The notes: generated from the sequence alone by a model not told the origin. A stretch of 22,137 nucleotides of DNA from Promethearchaeota archaeon (GCA_030668025.1 DAOUUT010000021.1:1-22137), one strand, 5' to 3'. Positions 8,089 to 17,903 are shown, counted from the stretch's first letter. Numbers and translations are program-made.

Positions 8089-8094
8089 GTTAAT

Positions 8095-8100
8095 TCACCT
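8095..8100 (-). promoter_or_regulatory. Shine-Dalgarno of rps7 overlapping the rps12 stop
   Basis: AGGTGA on the minus strand shares its first two bases with the uS12 TAG stop (8101-8099) and lies six bases before the TTG start of uS7. This decides the non-ATG start and suggests translational coupling of uS12 and uS7. Confidence 0.65.
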
Positions 8101-8533
8101 ATCGCATTGGTTTTTCTACTTTGCCAGCAATCAAGGCATGAAGGGATACACCGTTTACTTTCACAACCCGCCATCGTACTCCAGGGAGGTCGCCTACTGC
8201 ACGACCCTTAGCGCCACCAATTCCTTCCACAATCACTCTATCATGTTCGTCAATGAAGTTCAGAGCACCATCTCCTGGAAGAAACGCAGTTATAGTTTTG
8301 CCGTTCTTTTTTAACTGAACGCGTACGCACTTTCGAATAGCAGAGTTAGGTTGTTTGCTTTCTCGTCCTACTTTTTGTAATACGATACCGAGAGCCTGTG
8401 GTGCACCTTCCATGGGATCTACTTTCTGTTTTAATTTAAGCTTCGTTCTTTTATACTTTGTTTTGCTCCATCGTAGCTTTTTTCTGTTATTCCTTAGTTT
8501 TCTTGCTGCGTATAGTCCTTTTGGCTTTGACAT
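8099..8533 (-). CDS. rps12: Small ribosomal subunit protein uS12
   Basis: Decoding-site ribosomal protein. The 144-residue archaeal/eukaryotic-type sequence carries a basic N-terminus, [19 protein letters not shown], the conserved [15 protein letters not shown] loop that contacts the A site, [17 protein letters not shown] and [18 protein letters not shown]. The length is standard. ATG at 8533. It is followed ten bases later by rps7 and preceded by the NusA-like gene after a 104-base A/T-rich gap that might hold an internal promoter. Confidence 0.98.
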   Translation of the reverse strand: MSKPKGLYAARKLRNNRKKLRWSKTKYKRTKLKLKQKVDPMEGAPQALGIVLQKVGRESKQPNSAIRKCVRVQLKKNGKTITAFLPGDGALNFIDEHDRVIVEGIGGAKGRAVGDLPGVRWRVVKVNGVSLHALIAGKVEKPMR

Positions 8534-8637
8534 AAGAATCTTTTTTATTTTATTTTTTAAATATTAGAAATTATTCCAATCTAAAGATTAAAATATCTCT
8601 TTAAACTTAAAATTTTTGAATTTAGAGAATTAGGTAT

Positions 8638-9111
8638 TTAATTTTTTGTGTTAATTATTACGTTATCAACCTCAAAGTGGCGTAAAACAAGTAATTTTAT
8701 TTTTCTTATCATAGAACCTTCTTTACCTATTGCTTTTCCACGATCTTGAGGTCGCACGGAAATAATCACGGTTTTCTTTTCGTTTCTACTTTCCTTAATT
8801 TCAATATTTTGAACTTGAATTGAATTCTTAGTAGTATTTAAAATGTATTGAATGAATTGCTCGAAATTTTCTGACCAAGGGATTACATCAATCTTTTTTT
8901 GAAGTTTAGCCATGAGATCCTTCACATGTTCTCCAGCTTTGCCAATTGCTTTTCCTACATCTTCTTTTTTAACTAAGAAAATGATTATCTCAGAATTATT
9001 TTCTGGAGATTCAAATATTAAACAATCTTTAATAATCGCCCCAGAGATATTATTAAACAGAGAAATTAATTCCATTGATTGACGATCTAGTTTGATCCTT
9101 TTGCGTAACAT
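8638..9111 (-). CDS. nusA: NusA-like KH-domain transcription factor
   Basis: The short archaeal NusA, consisting only of two KH RNA-binding domains and lacking the bacterial N-terminal polymerase-binding and S1 domains. KH1 contains GKAIGKAG at ~53-60 and KH2 contains RGKAIGKEG near 124-132 (numbered from the ATG at 9111). The 157-residue length is typical. A GTG at 9126, three bases after the eL30 stop, would add five residues, but archaeal NusA proteins usually begin close to the KRIKLDRQ segment and a GTGGA lies just upstream of the ATG, so I prefer 9111. Located between rpl30e and rps12 as in most archaeal RNA polymerase operons. Confidence 0.92.
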   Translation of the reverse strand: MLRKRIKLDRQSMELISLFNNISGAIIKDCLIFESPENNSEIIIFLVKKEDVGKAIGKAGEHVKDLMAKLQKKIDVIPWSENFEQFIQYILNTTKNSIQVQNIEIKESRNEKKTVIISVRPQDRGKAIGKEGSMIRKIKLLVLRHFEVDNVIINTKN

Positions 9112-9130
9112 ATTTTTATATTCCACGTAT

Positions 9131-9508
9131 TTATTGATTACTTTTGGTTTTTAAAGATAATAAGTCTGAATCTCCAAAATCGTTGACTCCAATAATAGAG
9201 ATCATATAAGGCTTGCCCATTGCTATACCTAACTCCCACGAAGAGCCATGATATCTGTGAATGAAGAGATTATTGTTCATAAGAGAGTTATAATAACTTA
9301 ATTGAGCGTCTAATTCGGCAGGACAGTTGTTTGCGATGATAAGCATCTTAAAGGGTTTTTGCCTTAGTTGACTAAGAACTTGGGATTTGCCAAAAATCAA
9401 TTTACCTGTTTTATATGCGACTTTAATGTTTGTATCGACATCAAATACTTTTACTTTCTTTCGAGATAAATCAAGTGATTCGATCATCTTTTTGTTTTTC
9501 CTTGCCAT
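9131..9508 (-). CDS. rpl30e: Large ribosomal subunit protein eL30
   Basis: RNA-binding protein of the eL30/eL8/Gadd45 family. Residues ~33-118 give the fold: TGKLIFGKSQVLSQLRQKPFKMLIIANNCPAE, followed by the GSSWELGIAMGKPYMISII block in place of the usual SxELG-CGKPFxVS stretch. At 125 residues it is longer than the usual ~100 because of an N-terminal basic extension. ATG at 9508. Its position between rpoA2 and nusA is the canonical archaeal order and supports the call. Confidence 0.93.
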   Translation of the reverse strand: MARKNKKMIESLDLSRKKVKVFDVDTNIKVAYKTGKLIFGKSQVLSQLRQKPFKMLIIANNCPAELDAQLSYYNSLMNNNLFIHRYHGSSWELGIAMGKPYMISIIGVNDFGDSDLLSLKTKSNQ

Positions 9509-9593
9509 CGACTTTTCAAATATTAATTGTTTTAATCAATAATAAAGTAATAAAATTAATTCATAATAATATAAAATTTTTTCGCTTGTTCCC

Positions 9594-10808
<1,215 letters not shown>

Positions 10809-10816
10809 TTAAAAAT

Positions 10817-13800
10817 CTATTCTAATTTTTTTGTTTTCCATTCTAAATATCCTTTTGTGAGCTTACCTCGCCATTCTGCATTTTTCCCGGTTTCTTTATG
10901 GTATAATTCCCTTAATTCCTCGTCGTTTAGAGTTTGATCTTTTTGATCGGGTTCGGGTTGTTTTTTAATATCTGGTTTTTTAGGTTTTGTCGTTGCTTTT
11001 GGTTTTGTCGTTGTTTTAGGTTTTGTCGTTGTTTTAGGTTTTGTTGTTGTTTTAGGTTTTGTTGTTGTTTTAGGTTTTGTTGTTGTTTTAGGTTTTGTTG
11101 TTGTTTTAGGTTTTGTTGTTGTTGTTTTGATTTTTGGCGATTCTTTAATTTCTTCTCGAATTTGATTAATATCAAGGGCTTTAGCCTTAAGTAGTAATAC
11201 ATCAAGATTTACAGCTGCAGAATGATCAGTATGCATAGGATCTATGCCGTCATCACCATATCTAAACTGAATAATATTTTTGTCGCTATTTCTTACAGTT
11301 CCGTCGTTTTCAATTATCATGTCTTGTAAAGCGTTTACAAGCCTTCTTTGCATATATCCACTTGTGGATGTGCGAACTGCCGTATCTACAAGACCTTCTC
11401 TTCCACCCATTGCATGGAAGAAGAATTCCGCTGGTTTTAACCCTTTTCGGTAAGAAGATTCGACAAAACCACGAGCTCGAGGGCTTAAATCATTTACTTT
11501 GAAATGAGGAAGTGCTCTTGAAATATATCCTCGATTAATTCGTTCGCCTCTAATCGCTTGTTGGCCTACAACGGCAGACATTTGCCCTAAATTTAATATA
11601 TTTCCTCTCGCACCTGACTTTGTCATAATTACAGAATGAGCCTCATCACCAATATAATCAGATGCTGTTTCTTCAGCCATTTTCCGCGCTTCTGCAAGTA
11701 TTTGTCGAATTCTAAGTTCTAGCGTTTCGCGCATTGAGCGTCCAGGGGCTCTTTTTAAAACGGTGGTGTCGTTTTCGAATAAAGCTTTTATTAATTTTAG
11801 TGATTCGTCGTTAGCGTCTTTCAATATTTTTTGAATATTATCATAAGCTTCTCCATGAACATATACTTCATCTAAGCCCATTGTCATTCCATTTTGTCGG
11901 ATAACATACAATAACATTTTTGTAGCGCTATCTAAGAACACTCTTCCACGAGCGTTTCCGTGGTCTTTAATTATTCTTTGTAAAATGCTATTAGATTGCA
12001 TAGCTCCAAATGAATTCTCGTCAATTGTCCCGGTTATTAATATACCGTTTTTAATTACGACATATGCGTCGTATGGACAATCTTCTTTTTCGCATACATC
12101 ACATTTTTTGCAAAATTTTGATCTGACTTTTATATTCAAATCGTCAGGAAATAAAGTGCTAAAAATTTGTTTTCCAGAGTAGAGCGGTTCAGGATCTGTT
12201 GTTATAGGAACTAAATCTTCTAAATTAAATTCGGGCTTATTTTTAAAAACATCTCCTAAATAAAATAACTTTAAAGCATCTTTTTTGTTATAAAGTGAAT
12301 TTAAACTGGTAAACTGAAAAACTGAAGAAATAAAATCTTGGATTCCCCCAAGAATTGGTCCGCCAAATCGTGGAGATAAAATATGTTCTTGAACTTTGAG
12401 TAGTAGTTCAGCTTCCGTTCGAGCCTCTTCACTTTGGGGAACATGCAAATTCATTTCGTCACCATCAAAATCAGCATTATAAGGTGGACAAACTGTTAAA
12501 TTTAATCGGAAAGTTCTACCTTCCATGATTTTTACTTCATGAGCCATAATAGACATTCTATGAAGAGAAGGTTGCCTGTTAAATAATACAAGATCGCCAT
12601 CTGCTAAATGGCGCTCAACAGTAAATCCAGGAGCAAGCATTTCAGCAATAATTTCTCGATTTTTAACATATCGTAGGTCTACTCTTCTACGATCGGTTCT
12701 AATTATATAGTTAGCTCCCGGATGGTCTAATGGGCCCTTTAAAACTAATTGTTTCATTTCTTCAATATTCCAATCGTTAACATTTGTTGGAATAGTTAAG
12801 ATTTTAGCAATAGCAAGCGGTACACCCACTTCGTTAATACTGATATAAGGAGATGGCGATATTACTGATCGAGCGGAAAAATCAACTCTTTTCCCGCTAA
12901 GGTTACTTCTAAATCTCCCTTCCTTTCCTTTTAATCTTTGGGTGAGTGTTCTCAATGCCCTTCCCGAGCGATGTCTTGCGGGAGGAATTCCTGACACTTG
13001 GTTATCCAAATAAGTAGTAATGTGATATTGGAGCAACTCCCATAAATCCTCAACAATTAAGTGAGGGGCACCAGCGTCGATATTTTCTCTTAATCTTTGA
13101 TTAATACGAATAACATCAACTAATTTATGAGTTAAATCATCTTCTGATCTAATTCCACTATCTAATGTAATTGAAGGTCTCGCACAAACCGGGGGAATCG
13201 ACAATACTGTAAATATAACCCATTCAAGTCTTGCGTTTTCAGGAGATACGCCTAAGATCCTAAGATCGTTATCAGTCATTTTTTTAAGGCGTTCTAAAAC
13301 CTCAATAGGGGTTATTCTATGAGAACCCTTATTTTCCTCCTCTTCGTAATAAGTTGTAGGTTTTTCGATAACAATCTTCTTCTTTTTAGCTCCACAATAA
13401 GGACAAATTTTACCCTTTCTCGCAAGCTTGAATACAAGCTTAGTTGCTTCTTCATCCGGTTCAGAGTATATATTTCTGTGTTTTACTTGTTCCTCTCTAA
13501 AACCTTCCATTTCTTCTTCTGTCAGCATTAACCTCGAACATTCTGGACAGATGCTTCTTAAAACTTTCAATACTTTTTTCGCATATCCGACATGAATTAC
13601 GGGGCGGGCAAGTTCTATATGCCCAAAGTGCCCCATACAGTTACTTACGAGGTTACCACAAGTCTGACATCTCTGTCCTGGCTCGATAGTTCCTAAACGT
13701 TGGTCCATAAGACCACTAGGTATAGGTAGTCCATCTTCATCATATGTGTCGGCTGTTATTATTCTAGCAGCAGACATTTTTCTAATCTCATCGGGGCTCA

Positions 13801-13855
13801 ACAACCCGAATTTGATTTTATCTATTAATTTAGTACGACTAAACGAGTAGCTCAT
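10817..13855 (-). CDS. rpoA1: DNA-directed RNA polymerase subunit A' (Rpo1N) with repetitive C-terminal tail
   Basis: N-terminal, catalytic part of the largest RNA polymerase subunit. Visible parts are the clamp zinc site (CQTCGNLVSNCMGHFGH), a CPYCGAKKKK zinc pair, the SARSVISPSP region, and the catalytic NADFDGDEMN motif near residues 459-468, whose three aspartates hold the active-site magnesium. A cysteine-rich insertion CKKCDVCEKEDCPYDAY follows. Archaeal A' is usually about 880-910 residues; this one has 1012 because residues ~905-1012 form an added tail: eight six-residue TTTKPK-type repeats (912-959), a charged linker, then a module containing LREL..KETGKNAEWRGK. ATG at 13855 with a TATA-like element near 13892. 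It heads the six-gene operon; rpoH and rpoB are not upstream. Confidence 0.97.
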   Translation of the reverse strand: MSYSFSRTKLIDKIKFGLLSPDEIRKMSAARIITADTYDEDGLPIPSGLMDQRLGTIEPGQRCQTCGNLVSNCMGHFGHIELARPVIHVGYAKKVLKVLRSICPECSRLMLTEEEMEGFREEQVKHRNIYSEPDEEATKLVFKLARKGKICPYCGAKKKKIVIEKPTTYYEEEENKGSHRITPIEVLERLKKMTDNDLRILGVSPENARLEWVIFTVLSIPPVCARPSITLDSGIRSEDDLTHKLVDVIRINQRLRENIDAGAPHLIVEDLWELLQYHITTYLDNQVSGIPPARHRSGRALRTLTQRLKGKEGRFRSNLSGKRVDFSARSVISPSPYISINEVGVPLAIAKILTIPTNVNDWNIEEMKQLVLKGPLDHPGANYIIRTDRRRVDLRYVKNREIIAEMLAPGFTVERHLADGDLVLFNRQPSLHRMSIMAHEVKIMEGRTFRLNLTVCPPYNADFDGDEMNLHVPQSEEARTEAELLLKVQEHILSPRFGGPILGGIQDFISSVFQFTSLNSLYNKKDALKLFYLGDVFKNKPEFNLEDLVPITTDPEPLYSGKQIFSTLFPDDLNIKVRSKFCKKCDVCEKEDCPYDAYVVIKNGILITGTIDENSFGAMQSNSILQRIIKDHGNARGRVFLDSATKMLLYVIRQNGMTMGLDEVYVHGEAYDNIQKILKDANDESLKLIKALFENDTTVLKRAPGRSMRETLELRIRQILAEARKMAEETASDYIGDEAHSVIMTKSGARGNILNLGQMSAVVGQQAIRGERINRGYISRALPHFKVNDLSPRARGFVESSYRKGLKPAEFFFHAMGGREGLVDTAVRTSTSGYMQRRLVNALQDMIIENDGTVRNSDKNIIQFRYGDDGIDPMHTDHSAAVNLDVLLLKAKALDINQIREEIKESPKIKTTTTKPKTTTKPKTTTKPKTTTKPKTTTKPKTTTKPKTTTKPKATTKPKKPDIKKQPEPDQKDQTLNDEELRELYHKETGKNAEWRGKLTKGYLEWKTKKLE
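10983..11127 (-). repeat. 18-bp tandem repeat (8 units) in the 3' end of rpoA1
   Basis: Eight head-to-tail 18-bp units, each encoding a TTTKPK-type hexapeptide, spaced exactly 18 bases (unit starts at 10983, 11001, 11019 and on to 11109 on the plus strand). Units at 11037-11127 are nearly identical, while the units nearest the gene's 3' end carry ACG for ACA threonine codons and one T-to-A amino-acid change. The reading frame is kept because the period is a multiple of three. Such arrays expand and contract by replication slippage. Confidence 0.95.
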
Positions 13856-13887
13856 AAATCCAAATCACACTTATATTTTAGATTAAT

Positions 13888-13897
13888 AATATAAAAC
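13888..13897 (-). promoter_or_regulatory. TATA box of the RNA polymerase operon
   Basis: GTTTTATATT on the minus strand, centred near 13892, places the expected start near 13866, about eleven bases before the A' ATG. A second candidate, AAAATATAAG near 13876, is too close to the ATG. Confidence 0.4.
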
Positions 13898-14044
13898 AAT
13901 AAAGAATAAGTTAACACATACTGCACTATAAGAAAAATAAACAAGCAAATATTAAAAATTTTTCGGATTAGGCATTTTTTTATCTTTTCTTTTATTAATC
14001 TATATCAAAGAGTTTAATTTATGGATATTTTTAATTAATTAGTG

Positions 14045-14653
14045 ATGAAGATAAAAAAAATTTTTAAGAGTAAATTAATCCTTTTCATTATTCAAATCTT
14101 AATTTTAAGTATATTGATGTCTATTTTTCAGTATAACTCTCAAATCGAGTTTATTAGCTCAATTTCAGAGGAAAGAAAGATGATAATCCAATTTCTTTCG
14201 AATTATATTATGTATAACAATAGCTTTGGGTTTATGTACGTATATTTTACTTGGATTTTAGTATCTTTAATGCCAATCTTTATTTTTAACGATTTCAAGA
14301 AATCTTATTCTATGAATTTGCTCGCATTCTTTTTTCCTAACTTCTTCTTTTATGTTTTTTATTACCGGTACTCAGAAACATATTTTAATGCTCTTTTTCC
14401 TTCACTTATTATAAAAACAATCATTTTGGGTATTACGATCGTAATTATTTCGTTAGGATTATCGTTAATCTTAAAATTTTTTAAATGTTATGGAACAGAA
14501 ACAAAAGAAGAAAACTTAAAGCAGATTTTACTCCAGAGTAAAATAACTTGTCAGAATTGTGGAACGAAATTTAATTCAGTTCCCAAATACTGTTATAATT
14601 GTAATAATCTTTTAACAAACGAGTTAGGGGAACACATTGGAGATAAAAAGTAA
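14045..14653 (+). CDS. Multi-pass membrane protein with C-terminal zinc ribbon
   Basis: I do not recognise the family. The 202-residue protein has four hydrophobic stretches (about residues 10-29, 62-83, 93-108 and 121-146 counting from the GTG at 14042) that should span the membrane. A cytosolic-looking tail follows, with a C-x2-C...C-x2-C zinc ribbon (C170, C173, C184, C187: CQNCGTKFNSVPKYCYNC). Such membrane-anchored zinc ribbons are common in Asgard genomes and are often of unknown function. An adjacent GTG at 14042 would add one residue. The stop at 14651-14653 lies one base before the ATG of the acyl-CoA synthetase-like gene, so the two are probably translated from one message. Confidence 0.75.
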   Translation: MKIKKIFKSKLILFIIQILILSILMSIFQYNSQIEFISSISEERKMIIQFLSNYIMYNNSFGFMYVYFTWILVSLMPIFIFNDFKKSYSMNLLAFFFPNFFFYVFYYRYSETYFNALFPSLIIKTIILGITIVIISLGLSLILKFFKCYGTETKEENLKQILLQSKITCQNCGTKFNSVPKYCYNCNNLLTNELGEHIGDKK

Positions 14654-14654
14654 T

Positions 14655-16106
14655 ATGAATTCTTTAGAACTATTATTTAAACCAACAAATGTATTAATTT
14701 TTGAAGCGAAACCAAAGATTGCTTTTTTTATTGAAGGCTTTATTAGACAAGGATTTGATTTGGAAAGACTTTACTTAGTTTCACCCAAAGAAGACGAAAT
14801 TTTAGGAATAAAATGTTATAAATCTATCGACGATGTTCCAGCCGATACGATAGATTTACTGATTTTATCCATTAGAAGAGAGCTTGTAGTTCAAAATTTA
14901 AAAGATTTATTATCTAAAAAGAAAATAAATAATATTCATATTTTTACTGCTGGAACTGCAGAATCTGGAGAAGTAGGACTTAAAGTTGAACAAGATTTAA
15001 AAGAAGTTTTAATGAAATATCCAGGAACCCGAAGCATAGGACCAAATTGTATGGGGCTTTATTGCCCAAGTGGAAAAGTAGCGTATTACTCCTCTTTTCC
15101 CGTTGAAAGCGGGAATATAAGCTTAATCTTCCAATCGGGAGATTTGCATTCCAAAATGATTAAATTTAGTTCTCGAAGGTACAACCTAAGATTTTCAAAA
15201 GGAGTAAGCATAGGTAATTGTATTGACATACAAGTTTCTGAACTTCTACAATATTTCAACGACGACGACGAGACTGATTTGGTTTGTGTTTACTTCGAAG
15301 GTTTATCCACTTTGCACGAAAATGAAGGGAAAAGGTTATTAAAAGCGTTTAAAGACATGAGAAAACCGATACTTTTTATGCGAGGGGGCAGAACTGAACG
15401 AGGTCAAACAGCAGTTTTAACCCATACCGGCTCAATGGCGTCTAAACGTAAGATCTGGGACGCAATTTTTAACCAAACGACGATTATCGAACTACCACCT
15501 TCATTAGATGAGCTGATTGATTACGCTTACCTTTTTTCAAACTATATAAAAAAGTTTAAAAAATTAAGTAAAAAAGTTATCTATCCATCAGGTAAACGGG
15601 CTTTAGTTGTTCTATGGTCCGGAGGATTTGGAATATTAGCAACCGATACTTTAACGGAATTAGGGTTAGAATTACCATTATTCGAAGGGGAAAAATTAGA
15701 AAATCTGAAAAAAATTTACCCCATTAAAATCGGTAGTTTATCTAACCCTTTTGATATGCCATGGGTTACTGCAGATAAAGTATTTCTAGATGTATGCAAA
15801 GTAGCGATAGATGATGATATCGATTTAGTTATAGTAGAAACCGACGCTTGGAGGGATTTAAACGATGCTAGGTTTAAGGGTTATTACAACAATTTACGTG
15901 GTATAAAAACATTTACTGAATCTTTAGAAAAAGTTTTTATCATTATCCTTCATCAATATCCAAGCGAATCTCGAGCGATATTCCACGATAAGCTGGTCGA
16001 AGATGGATTTTTAGTGTATCCCTCAATAGAGAGTGCCGCAAAATCTTTCCTAAATTTATATAAATATGGTCAGAAGAGAGATCAGTTGTTTGGTAAAAAA
16101 AACTAA
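14655..16106 (+). CDS. NDP-forming acyl-CoA synthetase alpha-subunit-like protein
   Basis: Related to the alpha subunit of ADP-forming acyl/acetyl-CoA synthetases, which interconvert acyl-CoA plus ADP and phosphate with acid, CoA and ATP. The 483-residue protein has an N-terminal CoA-binding Rossmann domain (~1-125), GPNCMG at ~129-134, an IFQSGDLHS segment at ~158-166, YFEGL near 213, and RGGRTERGQTAVLTHTGS at ~243-260, whose histidine 257 is at the conserved phospho-histidine position of the SHTG motif. A third domain (~315-470) begins with LWSGGFGILATDTL. No ATP-grasp beta subunit is in the window. The QSGDLHS in place of the usual QSGALG suggests an unusual substrate or a non-standard role. 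The ATG at 14655 is preferred over an in-frame TTG at 14637 because GGAG precedes it. Confidence 0.85.
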   Translation: MNSLELLFKPTNVLIFEAKPKIAFFIEGFIRQGFDLERLYLVSPKEDEILGIKCYKSIDDVPADTIDLLILSIRRELVVQNLKDLLSKKKINNIHIFTAGTAESGEVGLKVEQDLKEVLMKYPGTRSIGPNCMGLYCPSGKVAYYSSFPVESGNISLIFQSGDLHSKMIKFSSRRYNLRFSKGVSIGNCIDIQVSELLQYFNDDDETDLVCVYFEGLSTLHENEGKRLLKAFKDMRKPILFMRGGRTERGQTAVLTHTGSMASKRKIWDAIFNQTTIIELPPSLDELIDYAYLFSNYIKKFKKLSKKVIYPSGKRALVVLWSGGFGILATDTLTELGLELPLFEGEKLENLKKIYPIKIGSLSNPFDMPWVTADKVFLDVCKVAIDDDIDLVIVETDAWRDLNDARFKGYYNNLRGIKTFTESLEKVFIIILHQYPSESRAIFHDKLVEDGFLVYPSIESAAKSFLNLYKYGQKRDQLFGKKN

Positions 16107-16176
16107 AGTTCAAGATACATAAGTCTTATAATATTGCTTAAAAAGTTTTATTTTGGTTTGAAAAAAATTCTAGAGA

Positions 16177-17166
16177 ATGTGCAGTTTTATGATTGGAGAA
16201 TTAATAGGAATTTTAGCAGTCCTAACTTTTGTAGTATCAAATGTGCTCTTTCGAAAGACAGAGCGTTATGCAAGCCCTACATTTATTAATTTCTTTCGTA
16301 CTGCTCTCGGCACTATAACATTTGTCCTTATTGCCGTTGTCTTAGGAATCCTTCCTTATATATTTTTGCTTCCATGGGAACTGTGGGTAATTTTATTCGT
16401 CAGTTTTCTTTTTGGGCAAGTAATCGGTGATACTGCTTATTTTAAAGCACAAAAAGAGCTTGGTACGACAATTTCTTTAGCGGTTTCCATGACTTTTCCT
16501 CTTTTTACTTTTATTCTATCAATAATTTTTCTAAATCGCCCTTTTGAAATAAAGATGATTCTGTCGCTAATTTTCATTGGACTGGGGATAATAATAATTG
16601 GAAAATATAAAATCAAAACTGAAAGTAATAATTCATTAAAAACAAATTCAGAGAATTTCCTATGGAAAAAAAGATTACATGAGATAATAGCACATACGTC
16701 AATTAAAGCTATTGGCTATAGCTTAGCTGCATCCCTCGGATGGGCTGCAGGTATAGTTATTCTTGACTATGCAACAAACCAGATTGACCTGATTTTAAAT
16801 GTTGAAGGAGTTACTTCAATCATTAGTAATGTAATTCGTTTTCCATTTGCTTTAGCGATTCTAATACTAATGGTATGGAGAGAAAATAGTGCTGCTGATC
16901 GTAATCAAACTTTTTCTTCTCTAAAAAAACCCTCTCAGACATGGTTAATTTTGCTTTTAGCGTCAATTATTGGCACCTCTTTAGGAGCTTATTTATATAC
17001 TGAAGCTACTCGCACTGCTGGTGCCATTGTTATGTCATTATTAGCTAGTACAAGCCCATTACTTTCGCTCCCTCTAACTTACTGGGTGAATAAAGAGAAA
17101 ATATCAATACAAAGTCTTTTAGGAATAATACTGACGATTATTGGTATAATCCTAATATTATTTTAG
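16177..17166 (+). CDS. EamA/DMT-superfamily membrane transporter
   Basis: Predicted ten-helix permease of the drug/metabolite transporter superfamily; substrate unknown. Two tandem EamA repeats are visible: helices 1-5 over residues ~5-145 (GELIGILAVLTFVVSNVLF, then GDTAYFKAQKELGTTISLAVSMTFPLF), and helices 6-10 over ~180-329 (LAASLGWAAGIVI, then GTSLGAYLYTEATRTAGAIVMSLLASTSPLLSLPL). A hydrophilic loop of about 35 residues separates the halves. ATG 16177 (MCSFMIGEL) or ATG 16189 (MIGELIG) are both possible; the second removes four residues before the first helix. It lies 70 bases after the acyl-CoA synthetase-like gene on the same strand and may be co-transcribed. It converges on the small GTPase gene. 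Confidence 0.9.
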   Translation: MCSFMIGELIGILAVLTFVVSNVLFRKTERYASPTFINFFRTALGTITFVLIAVVLGILPYIFLLPWELWVILFVSFLFGQVIGDTAYFKAQKELGTTISLAVSMTFPLFTFILSIIFLNRPFEIKMILSLIFIGLGIIIIGKYKIKTESNNSLKTNSENFLWKKRLHEIIAHTSIKAIGYSLAASLGWAAGIVILDYATNQIDLILNVEGVTSIISNVIRFPFALAILILMVWRENSAADRNQTFSSLKKPSQTWLILLLASIIGTSLGAYLYTEATRTAGAIVMSLLASTSPLLSLPLTYWVNKEKISIQSLLGIILTIIGIILILF

Positions 17167-17174
17167 TTAAGATA

Positions 17175-17192
17175 AACTATTTTAAAATAGTT
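17175..17192. terminator. 18-bp perfect palindrome between convergent genes
   Basis: AACTATTTTAAAATAGTT is a perfect 18-bp inverted repeat eight bases after the EamA stop, in the 84-base gap shared with the convergent GTPase gene. It could be a bidirectional terminator-like element or a protein-binding site. With no loop it would form a hairpin only by opening central bases. Confidence 0.4.
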
Positions 17193-17250
17193 CAAATTAA
17201 AAGTTTAAATCTAAATTCTAAAAAGACCCAAAATTTTTTTGAAAATATCT

Positions 17251-17829
17251 TTAGAGAATTTTATCGTATTTAAAATTATTAGTATCCATGATTAGTTTTA
17301 CAATCTCCGCAAACATTTCTTTAATGTTAACATTGTTTTTCGCAGATGTTTTAAGAAATGGTATTTTTTTGTGTTTCTTCCTGAAATTCTCTATTACTAA
17401 CTCATCTACTTTTTCAAGGCTACCAGCTAAATCACTTTTACAACCAATTAATAATTTCGGAGTGTTTTTTTGTTTTTGCTTAATTAAATGCTCGTACCAC
17501 CAATCTAAGCCAAGTAGAGTGTTATTAAGGTTGAATAGGCTAAATACCATAAAAATACCGTTTGCACCATTAATATAATACGAAAACATTTTTTTAAACT
17601 GTTCTTGGCCGCCAAAATCCCATATACTCAATCGAATATATGTTTTATCGCCATCTACAACAAGAGGGACATCATAAGTGTAAAAATCAATTCCTATAGT
17701 GAGTCTTGTATTTGTGTCGAATGCATCAAAGCATAATCTTCTTGATATGCACGTCTTTCCCACACCACCTTGACCCAGCAGACATATCTTAAAGATATAA
17801 TAAGGCTGGACTTCATGTTCAAATGTCAT
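17251..17829 (-). CDS. Ras/Rab-like small GTPase (Asgard type, G4 CKSD)
   Basis: A 192-residue P-loop GTPase with all five G motifs: G1 GQGGVGKT (19-26), switch I LTIGIDF with the conserved threonine (~43-49), G3 WDFGGQE (70-76) keeping the catalytic glutamine, G4 CKSD (130-133) in place of the usual NKxD, and G5 TSAK (161-164). WDFGG rather than WDTAG is common in Asgard GTPases. Cysteine at the first G4 position also occurs in the eukaryotic Rnd/Rho group, so guanine binding may be kept. The C-terminus (FKYDKIL) has no cysteine, so lipidation by prenylation is unlikely. ATG at 17829. Its cellular role cannot be inferred from the neighbours. Confidence 0.93.
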   Translation of the reverse strand: MTFEHEVQPYYIFKICLLGQGGVGKTCISRRLCFDAFDTNTRLTIGIDFYTYDVPLVVDGDKTYIRLSIWDFGGQEQFKKMFSYYINGANGIFMVFSLFNLNNTLLGLDWWYEHLIKQKQKNTPKLLIGCKSDLAGSLEKVDELVIENFRKKHKKIPFLKTSAKNNVNIKEMFAEIVKLIMDTNNFKYDKIL

Positions 17830-17903
17830 TATACTTCAACCATTAAATTAGGTGTAATAAAAATTAATACTTTCTAGAAATAAACATTACAATCGGTTTT
17901 AAA

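Noticed and set aside
10927..11205. Minus-strand frame rich in Q, N, L and K across the rpoA1 repeats.
   Set aside because: It is a shifted reading of the 18-bp array in rpoA1; the in-frame TTTKPK reading continues the conserved A' protein.
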